Origin: an uncultured Clostridia bacterium
GTDB taxonomy: Bacteria > Bacillota > Clostridia > Oscillospirales > Oscillospiraceae
Reading direction: 5' to 3'
DNA: 59,875 bases
Assembly: GCA_945948535.1 (NCBI GenBank)
Contig: CAMFBN010000012.1
Coordinates: forward strand, 1-59,875
Every line of letters begins with the position of its first letter. Within the stretch, counting starts at the first letter, position 1. Positions 51,284 through 59,875 of this stretch are shown piece by piece. The translations under genes and the position numbers were made by a program. The notes below the pieces were generated by a model. It was not told the origin of the DNA. It made no database searches and saw nothing but the letters and a program-made list of their open reading frames with translations.

Positions 51284-52016
51284 GAACAATGTGAAGATTC
51301 ACATTTCTCACCTGAAAAAGAATTTCGGCAAGCTGGAAGTCCTGAGGGACGTTTCCACCGACATTTATGAGGGCGAGGTTGTCGTAGTCCTCGGCCCCTC
51401 CGGCAGCGGCAAGTCTACCCTTCTGCGGTGTCTGAACCGGCTGGAGGACATCACCGCCGGCGAGGTAATTGTGGACGGTCACGATCTGACCGACAAAAAG
51501 ACCGATCTGAACCGGGTTCGGGAAAATGTTGGTATGGTGTTCCAGCATTTTAACCTCTTTAATAACCTGAACGTCATGGGCAACATGACGCTGGCCCCCA
51601 CGGAGCTGAAAAAGGCCACCAAGTCCGAGGCCAAGGAAAAAGCCTTGAAGCTGCTGGAGCGGGTGGGGCTGCTGGACAAGGCCTCCGCCTATCCCTCTCA
51701 ACTTTCCGGCGGACAGAAGCAGCGGGTAGCCATCGCCCGGGCGCTGGCAATGGACCCGGACATCATGCTCTTTGACGAGCCGACTTCTGCCCTTGACCCG
51801 GAAATGGTCGGCGAGGTTTTGCAGGTCATGAAGCAGCTGGCAGCCGACGGCATGACCATGGTGGTGGTCACCCACGAAATCGGCTTTGCACGAGAGGTCG
51901 CCAGCCGTGTGATCTTCATGGAGGGCGGCTACATCGTGGAAGAGGGCACCCCTGACGAGGTCATCAATCATCCAAAGCAGCCCAGAACCATCGATTTTTT
52001 GAGCAAGGTGCTCTGA
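51270..52016 (+). CDS. glnQ: Polar amino-acid ABC transporter ATPase (GlnQ-like)
   Basis: A 248-residue ABC ATPase. Walker A is GPSGSGKST, the Q-loop is MVFQHFNLF, the signature LSGGQKQR, Walker [15 protein letters not shown] and the H-switch VVVTHE, all intact. It energises uptake by the upstream permease and binding protein. GTG 51270 has AAAGGAG 8 bases upstream. The operon ends at the terminator that follows. Confidence 0.92.
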   Translation: MGVNKNNVKIHISHLKKNFGKLEVLRDVSTDIYEGEVVVVLGPSGSGKSTLLRCLNRLEDITAGEVIVDGHDLTDKKTDLNRVRENVGMVFQHFNLFNNLNVMGNMTLAPTELKKATKSEAKEKALKLLERVGLLDKASAYPSQLSGGQKQRVAIARALAMDPDIMLFDEPTSALDPEMVGEVLQVMKQLAADGMTMVVVTHEIGFAREVASRVIFMEGGYIVEEGTPDEVINHPKQPRTIDFLSKVL

Positions 52017-52022
52017 TAAGCA

Positions 52023-52054
52023 AGAGGGCTTCCCACACGGGAAGCCCTCTTTTG
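52023..52054 (+). terminator. Terminator of the ABC operon
   Basis: AGAGGGCTTCCC pairs exactly with GGGAAGCCCTCT around a 4-base loop, then TTTT. Confidence 0.85.
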
Positions 52055-52069
52055 AAAGGAACAGGTACT

Positions 52070-52552
52070 ATGGAGATTCGCACAGCCACCATGGCTGATT
52101 TACCCGCCGTCACCCAACTGGAAGCCATCTGCTTCCCCGAAGCGGAAGCCGCAACGGAAGCCAGCTTTGCCCGGCGGCTGGAAGTGTATCCCAACCACTT
52201 CTGGGTTCTGACCGATGGGAAAATTGTGGTGTCCTTCGTCAATGGAATGACCACAAACGAGCCGGATTTGCGGGATGAAATGTACGACAACGCTTCCCTC
52301 CACAACGAAGACGGCGCATGGCAGATGATTTTTGGCGTAGACACCCACCCGGACTACCGCCGCCAAGGCTGCGCCGGACGGATGCTGGCGCACGTCATTG
52401 CGGAAGCGAGAGCACAGGGCCGCAAGGGGCTGGTGCTGACCTGCAAGGATGCTCTGGTGCCCTACTACAGCAAATTCGGCTTCGTCAGCGAGGGCGTTTC
52501 CCAGTCCACCCACGGGGACGTAACCTGGTATCAGATGCGGCTGACCTTTTGA
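52070..52552 (+). CDS. GNAT-family N-acetyltransferase
   Basis: A 160-residue acetyltransferase with VDTHPDYRRQGCAGRML, the acetyl-CoA-binding motif A, and YYSKFGFVSEG near the C-terminus. The substrate is unknown; AANAT-like spacing is possible. Start ATG 52070 follows AAAGGAACAGG; the frame opens 18 bases earlier without support. A single-gene unit between two terminators. Confidence 0.88.
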   Translation: MEIRTATMADLPAVTQLEAICFPEAEAATEASFARRLEVYPNHFWVLTDGKIVVSFVNGMTTNEPDLRDEMYDNASLHNEDGAWQMIFGVDTHPDYRRQGCAGRMLAHVIAEARAQGRKGLVLTCKDALVPYYSKFGFVSEGVSQSTHGDVTWYQMRLTF

Positions 52553-52554
52553 GA

Positions 52555-52587
52555 AAACGCACAGACCTCGCCGGGCCTGTGCGTTTA
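52555..52587. terminator. Convergent terminator between GNAT and VWA genes
   Basis: AAACGCACAG pairs exactly with CTGTGCGTTT; T-rich on both strands, serving both converging genes. Confidence 0.8.
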
Positions 52588-52590
52588 TGT

Positions 52591-54276
52591 TTATTGCGTG
52601 ACCTCCATGCGGATCAGCTCTGCCGCGGCGGAGGCAAATTCCTCCATGTCCCGGATGCGGACGATGTGGTTTCCGTAAATCTTCCCGGCGTTGGGGAAAT
52701 GGACACCGCTGCCGAAGAACACCGCGCCTACCCGGCAGCCATTTCGCCGCAGCCGGGACACCTCCGCCGCCGCATCCTCCACGCCGTTCCGCTCTTCGTA
52801 TGGCACCGGCAGCTTTCCCGGGCGGCTCAGGGGCACGCTGTCGTTGGGATTGGCGTCGGTGAGCAGAATCACCAGCTTCCGCTCCGTGCGGACAGGCTTC
52901 ATGGTAAAGTCCGCCATCCGCAGCGCCAGCCCGTCCCGGTTCCACCCGGCAGCAAAATACCGGAACACATTCCGGGAGCTTTCCGCCGAAAAAGGCACCA
53001 GCCGGTTAAATACCGTCACGCCCCGGATAGAGCAGAAGCTCTCCACCTGCACCGGCACCCGCAGACCCCGCAGGGCCTCCGCCAGAATGTAGGCCTGGGC
53101 CGCGATGACCTCCTGATGGTACATCCGGGAGGCCGAGGCGTCCAGCAGAAGCAGCACCGACGTGGCGGGGATGGGCAGCTCCTCCGGGCGCAGAAACACC
53201 CGGTTATCCCCCAAAACGGGAGCGCGCCACACCTTCGTGCTGTCAAGGCACCCGCTGCGGGCCGGTTCTGACCGGGGGATGATCTCCGAAAACAGGCTGC
53301 TGCCAATGTCCCGCTGAATACGGCGAATCTGCCCGTCGTACATGGCGGCGTTGTCGAGGTAATGCTGCTTATTTTTCTTCTGCTGCCGGGCCGCTTCCGC
53401 CGCCACCCGGCGGGAGTCCCCCCGGCTGATGGGGGAGGGCTGCCCATCCGTAAACCAGACGTCGCAGCCCGCATGGGCGCCGGTACACAGCTGACCGCGA
53501 ATTTCTTCCAGCCGGTTGGGAGAATAGCGGCAGCGTCCGAAGCACCCTTCGGCGTAGGCAAGGGCATCCGCGCCGCCGGCGTGGCGTCCGCTCCACCCGG
53601 CCCTTCTGTGCCCGCCTGTTTCCATTTCCGACAAAATGGCATTTTCAAATCGCTGGGGCTGCAAATCATCGCTTTTCCGCTGGGGCAGAAGATTGGCAAG
53701 AAAATGGGGCATTGGGATGGTTTTTCGCCGTTTTGGCCTGCCCCGGAAGCCAAAGTAGTCTTGCAGCAGCGACAAAATCCGGCTTCCCAATTCCCCCGGC
53801 GAAAGGCCGGCGGAGGCTTTCACCTGTGCGTACAGCTTTGCCTCCTTGGGCAGCAGAAAGCCGGGACTGTCCCCCTCCGCCTCCCGCCAGTGGGCACGCT
53901 GGATGGACTCGCAGAGCATGGCCTTCGCCATATTTTCCGACCGGGAACGGCGCTCCAGGGACTCCAGAAAAAAACCGGCATAGGAGACCCGAAGCTCCGC
54001 CAGCGCGGGACGGTCCTCCACATTGCGCCGGTACACTTCCGCTTCGATCAGTACCCAAGCGAACCGGTCATAGGTTCCCTGCCACTCGTCCCCCGCCCAG
54101 GTATCGAACAGGTTTTGCAGCGCTTCCCTGCCGAAAAAGGCTTCCGCCAGCCCGGAAATGGTGTTCATGTACAGGGTGTTGGCGACGAACACCGGGGTAA
54201 AGCCGTATTCCCCCGCGCCGTTCCACACCTGATTCAGGGCACGGCGGCCTGCCGCGCCGAATTCATTGTCATTCAT
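52591..54276 (-). CDS. VWA-domain protein paired with MoxR ATPase (CobT/NorD-like)
   Basis: A 561-residue protein. The C-terminal von Willebrand A domain has LLLDASASR, the MIDAS D-x-S-x-S (D379, S381, S383), then WNRDGLALR and VILLTDANPND. The N-terminal 350 residues are helical with a basic, Gly/Arg-rich middle. Such proteins work with MoxR ATPases in metal-centre insertion or protein remodelling; the client is unknown here. The start overlaps the MoxR stop by 4 bases (ATGA). Confidence 0.8.
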   Translation of the reverse strand: MNDNEFGAAGRRALNQVWNGAGEYGFTPVFVANTLYMNTISGLAEAFFGREALQNLFDTWAGDEWQGTYDRFAWVLIEAEVYRRNVEDRPALAELRVSYAGFFLESLERRSRSENMAKAMLCESIQRAHWREAEGDSPGFLLPKEAKLYAQVKASAGLSPGELGSRILSLLQDYFGFRGRPKRRKTIPMPHFLANLLPQRKSDDLQPQRFENAILSEMETGGHRRAGWSGRHAGGADALAYAEGCFGRCRYSPNRLEEIRGQLCTGAHAGCDVWFTDGQPSPISRGDSRRVAAEAARQQKKNKQHYLDNAAMYDGQIRRIQRDIGSSLFSEIIPRSEPARSGCLDSTKVWRAPVLGDNRVFLRPEELPIPATSVLLLLDASASRMYHQEVIAAQAYILAEALRGLRVPVQVESFCSIRGVTVFNRLVPFSAESSRNVFRYFAAGWNRDGLALRMADFTMKPVRTERKLVILLTDANPNDSVPLSRPGKLPVPYEERNGVEDAAAEVSRLRRNGCRVGAVFFGSGVHFPNAGKIYGNHIVRIRDMEEFASAAAELIRMEVTQ

Positions 54277-55211
54277 CGGTCGAACACCTGATCACAGCGC
54301 AGCTTCGACGGAATCCGGGCGGCAATCATGTCATGGATCAACTGCCGCTCGTAGGGGTCAAAGCTCTTGTTGGTGATGCCCATGTCCAACGCGGCGGCGG
54401 GGTTCAGTCCCAGTCCCATCAGATCCACGGCGTCCAGCAGGCCTCGCAGGTCCAACGCCCGGGTGGATATCTCGGAATTCAGGCATTTTTTGTTCAGATC
54501 AAAGAACAATCCTGCCAGCAGGCCCCTTGTCTTCCGATTCAAATTGGGATACTGCTCACTCAGCAGCCGCTCCAGATTGTCCTGCGAGATGGTGGGCATG
54601 GCAATCACCGCAAACCGGGAGGCCAGCGCCTCGTTCATCTCCCGGGTTCCCGCGTAGCCGTAGTTCATGGTGGCAAGAAAGCGGGTTTCCGGGCGCAGTT
54701 CCAGAGAGCCATAGCCGGGCACGTCCACACTGCGTCGGAAGTCCAGCACCGCGTGCATCACCGCCAAAGCCTCATTTTTCGCCATGTTGATCTCGTCCAG
54801 CACCCCGAAGCCGCCCTGTGCGCCGCACTCGTACACCGGGCCGGGCCGGAAGGTCACCGCGCCGTCCTGAAAGGTATCCGTGCCTACCAAAGACGCGGCA
54901 TCCGTGTTCACATGCAGGGAAATATTCCACATGGGCCGCAAAAACAGAGCCGCCAGATTCTGGGCCAGCACGTTTTTGCCTGTTGCCTTGCCGCCTGCCA
55001 GCAGCAGATTTTTCCCGCAGAGGATTGCCGTCAGGGCCTGCTCCCAGATTTCGTTTCCGTAGTAGGCATACCGGGGCGTGGGAATCCGATCCGGGTTCCC
55101 GGCGGGATGGGCGTCCAAAAAGGCCCGAATCTGCTTCAAAATCTCCGGGTTGATTCCTTCCTGCTGCAGAAAGTCCAGAATTTTCCGGCTGACTGCCTGT
55201 TTCTCTTCCAT
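54273..55211 (-). CDS. MoxR-type AAA+ ATPase (CbbQ/NorQ-like)
   Basis: A 312-residue AAA+ protein. Walker A is AGGKATGKN (72-80), Walker B GVLDEINMA (about 134-142), and sensor 1 FLATMNYGYAGTREMNEALA with the Arg finger SRF (about 187-189). Like other MoxR proteins it forms hexamers that act on substrates through a VWA partner, the next gene. No metalloenzyme target gene lies nearby, so its client is unknown. Confidence 0.85.
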   Translation of the reverse strand: MEEKQAVSRKILDFLQQEGINPEILKQIRAFLDAHPAGNPDRIPTPRYAYYGNEIWEQALTAILCGKNLLLAGGKATGKNVLAQNLAALFLRPMWNISLHVNTDAASLVGTDTFQDGAVTFRPGPVYECGAQGGFGVLDEINMAKNEALAVMHAVLDFRRSVDVPGYGSLELRPETRFLATMNYGYAGTREMNEALASRFAVIAMPTISQDNLERLLSEQYPNLNRKTRGLLAGLFFDLNKKCLNSEISTRALDLRGLLDAVDLMGLGLNPAAALDMGITNKSFDPYERQLIHDMIAARIPSKLRCDQVFDR

Positions 55212-55542
55212 TGCTGCCGCCTCCGTGCAAAGTTGTTTTGTCTATCATACATCCCTTTTTCCCGGATTGCAACACATTAAATCGTTTTGCAGGACGGTCT
55301 GTCCTGCAAAAATGGAAGGGGCTGTCTCACTAACAAATCGTTTTGTCAAATCATACAAAGGGAAAGAAATAACTGTCATTCCGAGCCAGGGTGTATTTTG
55401 TAAAGGAAGGTTTTACCCCCTTCGCAAAATACACATGACTGCGGCTCATTTGTGGTGAATTGAATTGCAGTTTTGTGAGAAAGGAGATCATTTCACACAT
55501 ACAGCGATTCAATATAATCCAAATTTCAAGGAGGACCACAAA
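55212..55542. other. Intergenic region with two hairpin repeats
   Basis: TTTTGCAGGACGGTCTGTCCTGCAAAA-like dyad at 55280-55306. A second structured repeat at 55371-55445 includes GTGTATTTTG paired with CAAAATACAC (55391-55400, 55425-55434). Each follows an ATCGTTTTG motif (55279, 55338). No gene seen. Confidence 0.5.
55371..55445. repeat. Palindromic intergenic repeat (GTCATTCCGAG type)
   Basis: Starts with CTGTCATTCCGAG, a common beginning of dispersed intergenic repeats in gut Clostridia, and folds through the 10-bp arms noted. Only one copy is in this window. Confidence 0.45.
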
Positions 55543-55788
55543 ATGAAAAAGCCGATTCATTGCTTCTATAACATGGATACCAACGCCGTAGAGCTAACCT
55601 ACAACGATGGCTCCGTTCTCACGATTGATTGCGAGGAAGTGGAGAATGCCTACGATGTTACGAACGGACAGATGGCCGATCTTGATTGGCTGCTATACAA
55701 TGCGCCGATGGAATATGCCAGTCTGGTGCTGTCTGGTGAGATGGAGAACTACCTGAAAGGGCCTGCTCTTCATGGGATAGAAGATTAA
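55543..55788 (+). CDS. Small DUF6061-like protein
   Basis: An 81-residue protein: NMDTNAVELTYNDGSVLTID then DLDWLLYNAPMEYASLVLSG. This pattern matches small proteins I recall as DUF6061, common in Clostridia accessory DNA; role unknown. ATG 55543 has AAGGAGG 8 bases upstream; the frame upstream lacks a ribosome site. A terminator follows. Confidence 0.65.
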   Translation: MKKPIHCFYNMDTNAVELTYNDGSVLTIDCEEVENAYDVTNGQMADLDWLLYNAPMEYASLVLSGEMENYLKGPALHGIED

Positions 55789-55796
55789 AATAGTTT

Positions 55797-55827
55797 GCCG
55801 GTGTATCGTGATGCGCGATACACCGGC
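55797..55827 (+). terminator. Terminator of the DUF6061-like gene
   Basis: GCCGGTGTATCG pairs exactly with CGATACACCGGC around 7 bases; a short T-rich tail follows. Confidence 0.75.
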
Positions 55828-55944
55828 ATGTCTTATCTTGTCATTGAGCGTGGACCTCAGCTAAATAGGTGCAACGCGAGCAAATCGCATTACTTCTCAA
55901 TGTAATTACCGTTTCCCTGGGACAGGAGTTAATTCCAATTATAG

Positions 55945-55963
55945 AACTCAAACTTCGCACCCC
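55945..55963. repeat. Left terminal inverted repeat of the IS
   Basis: AACTCAAACTTCGCACCCC, the exact reverse complement of 57476-57494. The transposase stop lies inside it. Confidence 0.85.
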
Positions 55964-57363
55964 ATTTTAGGCGCAGAAGTACCCATTAACCCCTCGAAAT
56001 CGAGGAACCGCTTCATGTCAGCAGGCAAACCCGCAAGGAAATCCAAGACGAGCGCGCGAATTTCCTCTTTCCTGGTAATAAATCCCTCCAGCAGTTTTTG
56101 GAGAAAAAGTTGCAATTTCTCAAAAGCGGCAGCAAAGGAAATATCCGCTATCTCATCCGCTGCCAGGCAGAACAGCGGCCCGGATGAGCGCAGATCGCTG
56201 TCCTCCCGGACGCCGACTGCCAGAAACAGATACCGCGTAAATACAATGGCAGTCTGTGCGCACATGGCATCGTAGGATAGGGAGCGGCATTCCTTCGTCA
56301 GTCTCAGGACGGACTTGCAGGTCTTAAAGAACACCTCAATGTCCCACCGTTTCCCATACAGCGCAATGACCTCGTCTTCGGTCAGAGAGGTATCGGTACT
56401 CAGCAGAACAAGATAGTCCTTGCGGTTGCTGCGGTTACGCACGAAAACCAGTTTCGCGGCAATGGTTGCGGCATCGTCGTCCTCTCCACAAATCTCTACC
56501 GAAACACTCAGAAGATACCGGGAGCGGCCGCGTCTGTGCTTGCAGCTGCGGAAGATGTCCTTGCAAGAGCACATCTGCCCCTGAAAACGGTAGTGGATCT
56601 TGCTGCTCTTTTTCACCATGGCAACCACGTCCAGCCCCAGTTCCTTCATGGAACGGATCACCTTGGGAGAGGAAAACCAGCTGTCAAACAGCACATAATT
56701 GGCCTGGATTCCCGCTGTGATTGCCTCAGAAATCAGCTCTGGAATTACCTCAGTTGCCTTTTTCGTGGCAGATTTCCGCGCTTTTGCACCGTTGGAGTTG
56801 GAATCAACATCCCAGCCTTCGTTGATACGGCTGCTTTCCTTTTCTGAGGACAGCAGCCGGGAATTGACCGGCAGGAAGGTCACACCGTCAGACCACCCCA
56901 GCGTCAGCATACGGAAACCACGAGTATAACGGCGGCTGGCGTGGTCATAGACCTTTGCCAACAGTTCTGCCTTTTTAGAGCCTTTGCGCTCGTAAATGGA
57001 ATCATCCACGATGAATGCGTTCCTCCGATTCTCGGAAGTAAGAGGCGCGATGGTGTCGCTGATGATCCTGGAGGCAAGCAGAGTGGTAAAGCGTTTCCAA
57101 TCAATATGGGTGGAGTTTTTCAGACGCTAAACTGTGTCCTTCTTGAATTCCGGAGCCTTTTCCGACTGCATATCCTGAAACATACTGCGGTTGCGGAAGA
57201 CCAGACAGAACAGGTACTGAATCAGCGTAACAACAGAAAACCCCTGCTCTTTGTAAGCGTTGCACTTCTTCAAAATGCCGCTGATCTGATACCGCCTGAA
57301 AAATTTCTGGATTCTGGAAGAAAAACGCTTTTCATTTTCAACATCAAATGCTATACTGTTCAT
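55948..57363 (-). pseudogene. IS4-family transposase interrupted by one amber stop
   Basis: The 471-codon frame is continuous from ATG 57363 to 55948 except for TAG at 57129-57127, between DTV and RLKNS, where a Tyr codon would fit. Downstream the DDE residues are present: IVDDSIYERKG, YVLFDSWFS and the YREK block YGKRWDIEVFFKTCK. The stop alone inactivates it unless suppressed, or unless the C-terminal part (GTG 57009) is translated alone, which would still hold the catalytic residues. Recent decay is likely since nothing else is damaged. Confidence 0.88.
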
Positions 57364-57475
57364 AGTGCAGACCTCGTGTATGTGTTTGGTGTTTTGTGGT
57401 GATTACATTATACCATACATTGGGTCTGTACTGCTTTTTTATTTCGGATTTTTGATTAAAAAGTTCGGATTTCTA

Positions 57476-57494
57476 GGGGTGCGAAGTTTGAGTT
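57476..57494. repeat. Right terminal inverted repeat of the IS
   Basis: Exact reverse complement of 55945-55963. Confidence 0.85.
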
Positions 57495-57501
57495 ATAGAA
57501 A

Positions 57502-58527
57502 TTAATTATCTGATAGTAAATCAAACAGATCAGAGCGAATTGATTTAGCTTTGCGGGTACCAGCTTCTTTTCCGATGACAGTTTTTCCTTCAATCAAGAT
57601 AAGTGCTGCAATATTTGCTGCGGTATTACCGTAGCTTCTTGAGACAATCTCTTCAACTTGCTCATATGCAAATCTGAATTTCCCCTCGAAAATGGTTCCC
57701 GTTGTAATCTCGTTGTTCAGAATCCAATCTGCATTCTCTCCACCTGCAAAAAAGTCAATGGTTCTTGCTCTTTCGTCAAGATCTTCCATATTAATTCCAA
57801 TGACCGATGCATCATTGCCAAATAGAGTATCCCCGGGGTCAAAGCCAAAAGCAGTAAAGAATTCGTCTCGCATCTTCCAAGTGCCAAACTGCCCATCCAT
57901 TCTAATTCGCAGTACAACTTCTCTGCCGTTATATCTTTTGGGAAGAAGTGCAAAACGTCTAAACAGTTTAGCACCTTCAACATAGTCCGCCAGTGTAATC
58001 TCTTTGCTTTGTGCGGCTTTCTTTTCGGCCTTGTCTGCTGTAATTTTATCAATAGTCTGCCGAACAGATTTTTCAACCAATTGCTTCAGGTTATCAACAG
58101 AAGTAAATCTGCTTACCAAATAAGATGAATTTAGCTTCGTTTTGAACTGTTTAAGCTTTTCTGCTTTTTCGCCAACATCAACAAACTTAGGTAAAACAGC
58201 ACACTGTTCCTCGTCGATTACAAAAGCTAAAACCGGGATTTTATTTTTAACAGCCTCATCGTATTCAAGTTCCGTAAACGATTTCCCGGAGCCTTCCTCA
58301 ATACTTCCGTAGCGCATACCAACAATAACAATATAGAGCTGACTTCTACGGACTGTTGATAGACAAACGTCTATGGGGCTGTCAGGAGACGAGACAAAGT
58401 ACTCCATTCCGAGGGGAATATGCTCCATGCCAGTCAGTGCAGCTTCAACTGCTTCTCGATATGGAACTAAATCCTCTTTTGTTGATGAAACAAAAATTCG
58501 CCATGGATTGGAAGAATTATTACTCAT
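57502..58527 (-). CDS. DUF4062-domain protein, possible defence or signalling effector
   Basis: A 341-residue protein. Residues 9-75 form a DUF4062 domain (RIFVSSTKEDLVPYREAVE, then SQLYIVIVGMRYG), a TIR-like flavodoxin fold usually found at the N-terminus of NACHT/TPR defence proteins. Here it is joined to an unfamiliar C-terminal half (about 190-341) with VVLRIRMDGQFGTWKMRDEF and FFAGGENADWIL. No NTPase motif is seen. The start has GGGGGTG upstream. Its stop lies 8 bases from the IS end, so the insertion may have trimmed a downstream partner. AT-rich composition points to acquisition. Confidence 0.7.
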   Translation of the reverse strand: MSNNSSNPWRIFVSSTKEDLVPYREAVEAALTGMEHIPLGMEYFVSSPDSPIDVCLSTVRRSQLYIVIVGMRYGSIEEGSGKSFTELEYDEAVKNKIPVLAFVIDEEQCAVLPKFVDVGEKAEKLKQFKTKLNSSYLVSRFTSVDNLKQLVEKSVRQTIDKITADKAEKKAAQSKEITLADYVEGAKLFRRFALLPKRYNGREVVLRIRMDGQFGTWKMRDEFFTAFGFDPGDTLFGNDASVIGINMEDLDERARTIDFFAGGENADWILNNEITTGTIFEGKFRFAYEQVEEIVSRSYGNTAANIAALILIEGKTVIGKEAGTRKAKSIRSDLFDLLSDN

Positions 58528-58571
58528 ATGTTACTGCACCCCCAGTATTTTCTTTCTTCGAAAATATCATA

Positions 58572-59045
58572 TCACAAGGCTTGTAAAAAATCAACGAATA
58601 TTGTTGAGTTTACATTCATGGCGTATGTGTCAAGTCTTACCGAATCCGCAATTCGTTCCACCTGCCCCTCGGAAAAGGTAAATACTGCCAGACTGACTCC
58701 ATCGCCAAAGATCAGCTCCGGTGTACCGTCCCCGTCGAAGTCATGGATGCCCAGATACACATAGGTATCTTCCGGATAGCGCAACTTGTCCGTATCCACA
58801 AGAAGTTGCTGTCGGTCACATTTGATTACGGAAAGGTAGGCTTCCTGCCAAGTGGAGCCACCAATAGAGGATGGGGCATTCCATGGTATCCCATTGTTGG
58901 AACTATCCGTTTGCAATAGAGCCGTTGTTTCGGAAATCAGCCCGGTCACTTCTTGTTCAAGCTCTGTGGTCACAGCTGCGGGAGATGATTTCCCACAGGC
59001 GGTGAGAAGAAGCGCAAGCAATACAAATAGGCATAATTTCCTCAT
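58572..59045 (-). CDS. Lipoprotein, probably 3'-truncated
   Basis: A 157-residue secreted lipoprotein: signal ending LLTAC, then a Ser/Thr-rich part and GIHDFDGDGTPELIFGDG, a calcium-binding FG-GAP-like loop. After about VRLDTYAMN the sequence turns AT-rich and ends abruptly near the DUF4062 gene, as if its original 3' end were replaced. Start ATG 59045 has AAGGAG 8 bases upstream. Confidence 0.65.
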   Translation of the reverse strand: MRKLCLFVLLALLLTACGKSSPAAVTTELEQEVTGLISETTALLQTDSSNNGIPWNAPSSIGGSTWQEAYLSVIKCDRQQLLVDTDKLRYPEDTYVYLGIHDFDGDGTPELIFGDGVSLAVFTFSEGQVERIADSVRLDTYAMNVNSTIFVDFLQAL

Positions 59046-59057
59046 GTCCATCACTCC

Positions 59058-59164
59058 TTAATCCAGCGGACGATAAACCAAATCTTCAATATCATCGGGT
59101 AAGTCTGCCCTGTTTACAATGATTACTTCCACATAAAAATGTGTAAAATTATCCCCATTCTCGG
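59058..59164 (-). pseudogene. Possible C-terminal gene remnant
   Basis: A frame without a start codon reads ENGDNFTHFYVEVIIVNRAD and ends RPLD before the stop at 59060-59058. The composition looks protein-like, but it is short and has no recognised family. It may be the tail of a deleted gene or chance. Confidence 0.25.
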
Positions 59165-59860
59165 TTAATGAATCTGGAAAGTTACAACCTGGTTATAACC
59201 TTCAAAATAGAGCGGTGCCGTGTTTTCAACATCCTGAAGAAATGCCACATCACCGGTGATGCTTTCTCCTTTTGATAAAGTCCGCCCTTCAAATTCATCT
59301 GGCCCCCATATACAGTTGGGTAGTTGGCGGGTCACATCTTTAATGAAACTGTTGCTGTTTTCACAAGGAATAAGGAAGTGGACTCTGGCAGCTGCCCACG
59401 ATGCAGGATAGTTCTCCGCAAAGTAAAGAGTTTCTAGATCACCATCCTCATATGTTACCTTCAATGTAACCAGGATATATTCCTTTCCTTGCTCCGGCGC
59501 TGGAAGCTGTGTCCCCTGAGAAATCATCTGTTGCCAAGCAGCCTCCCCTTCCAGAACATTTTCTACCGCCATTGTCAGTCTGACAGGAACAGAATCCCCC
59601 TCTGGGGTGAGTGAATACCCATCGAAGGTCACAGGCTCACTGTGGAACGAATTGGAAGCCGGTTTTGTTTGAGAATCAGCATTGTTTGATGCCGAGTCGC
59701 CGCTTTCCTGACGCGGAATTACAGCGATGGAATCGCCAGCTTTACCCTGCATTTCTGTTTCCAAGGGTGCATTGGTGTTTGCCACTGCGGGGTCGGCTTT
59801 CCCGCAGGCAGTTAGAAGAAATAAAAGCAATATTAAAAGGGTAAAAATTCTTGTTTTCAT
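59165..59860 (-). CDS. Secreted lipoprotein of unknown function
   Basis: A 231-residue protein with a signal ending LLTAC, a Ser/Asn-rich linker (25-75) and a beta-rich domain (VTLKVTYEDGDLETLYFAEN, ESITGDVAFLQDVENTAPLY) reminiscent of DUF4352-type immunoglobulin-like domains. The signal and linker resemble those of the neighbouring lipoprotein, so the two may be related surface proteins. AGGAG precedes ATG 59860. Confidence 0.7.
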   Translation of the reverse strand: MKTRIFTLLILLLFLLTACGKADPAVANTNAPLETEMQGKAGDSIAVIPRQESGDSASNNADSQTKPASNSFHSEPVTFDGYSLTPEGDSVPVRLTMAVENVLEGEAAWQQMISQGTQLPAPEQGKEYILVTLKVTYEDGDLETLYFAENYPASWAAARVHFLIPCENSNSFIKDVTRQLPNCIWGPDEFEGRTLSKGESITGDVAFLQDVENTAPLYFEGYNQVVTFQIH

Positions 59861-59875
59861 AGTGTTCTCCTATTT

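Larger units (their letters stand above)
55945..57494 (-). mobile_element. IS4-family insertion sequence with a broken transposase
   Basis: About 1550 bp bounded by 19-bp perfect inverted repeats. Both ends are flanked by ATAG (55941-55944 and 57495-57498), a possible short target duplication, although IS4 elements usually make longer ones. It carries one leftward transposase gene with an internal stop. Confidence 0.85.

Noticed and set aside
55465..55542. Longer start for the DUF6061-like gene
   Set aside because: AAGGAGG sits directly before ATG 55543, and the upstream residues do not match the family pattern.
1..59875. CRISPR array
   Set aside because: No regularly spaced direct repeats of 25-40 bp with unique spacers were seen on either strand, and no Cas gene is present.

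Overview
The window reads as a chromosome segment of a Bacillota/Clostridia gut-type anaerobe, most likely of the Oscillospirales. The signs are Gram-positive Shine-Dalgarno spacing, GTG/TTG starts, a GC-rich core (about 34.7-55 kb) against AT-richer accessory DNA, an initiator tRNA with encoded CCA, lipoproteins with short signal peptides, and a Clostridia-style cellulose cluster. This assignment is inference; no species marker such as rRNA is present.

Left third (1-26.9 kb), a defence island. After the start of an unknown leftward gene and a mobile-element sigma-like regulator, one strong promoter (1016-1044) precedes ten co-directional, tightly spaced genes spanning 1172-23261. In order they are: an unrecognised 295-residue protein, a small excisionase-type HTH protein, HamA and HamB (Hachiman), a type III-like adenine methyltransferase (Mod), a Res-like helicase-nuclease, a HEPN-SNF2 helicase with an intact Rx4H RNase motif, a sacsin/Hsp90-type ATPase with Cys clusters, a fused GmrSD-type DUF262/HNH nuclease, and an SF1 helicase with an embedded nuclease, Cys clusters and an RQC-like end. 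Together they can recognise and modify DNA, translocate on DNA, cut DNA and probably RNA, and sense nucleotides. I regard this operon as the main candidate for an undescribed composite system, possibly related to helicase-methylase-ATPase systems joined to Hachiman. A large serine recombinase without its catalytic N-terminus lies just beyond it, followed by a single-gene OLD/PARIS-like ATPase-TOPRIM candidate.

Middle (27272-34483), a 7.2-kb integrated element in the 3' end of tRNA-fMet. A perfect 50-bp repeat marks both ends, and the tRNA is rebuilt at the right end. The element encodes a tyrosine integrase, a cI-like repressor, small HTH proteins, a VapE-type replication ATPase, a candidate origin and a leftward set of small proteins. 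No capsid or packaging genes are seen, so it looks like a phage satellite or small integrative island.

Right half (34.6-59.9 kb), mostly resident chromosome. It holds an MFS-AEC transporter operon whose promoter lies over a relic ABC-transporter gene, a MITE-like repeat, an EamA transporter, and a seven-gene leftward cellulose/acetyl-cellulose cluster (VTC-like polyphosphate polymerase domain, DUF4956, CotH, BcsA with PilZ, MBOAT, DHHW/AlgJ-like, GH5). Then come a C39-like lipoprotein, a cytidylate-kinase-like protein, a polar amino-acid ABC operon with leader hairpins, a GNAT, and a MoxR/VWA pair. The far right is a second small accessory patch: an IS4-family insertion whose transposase has an amber stop, a DUF4062 protein and two lipoproteins, one apparently truncated.
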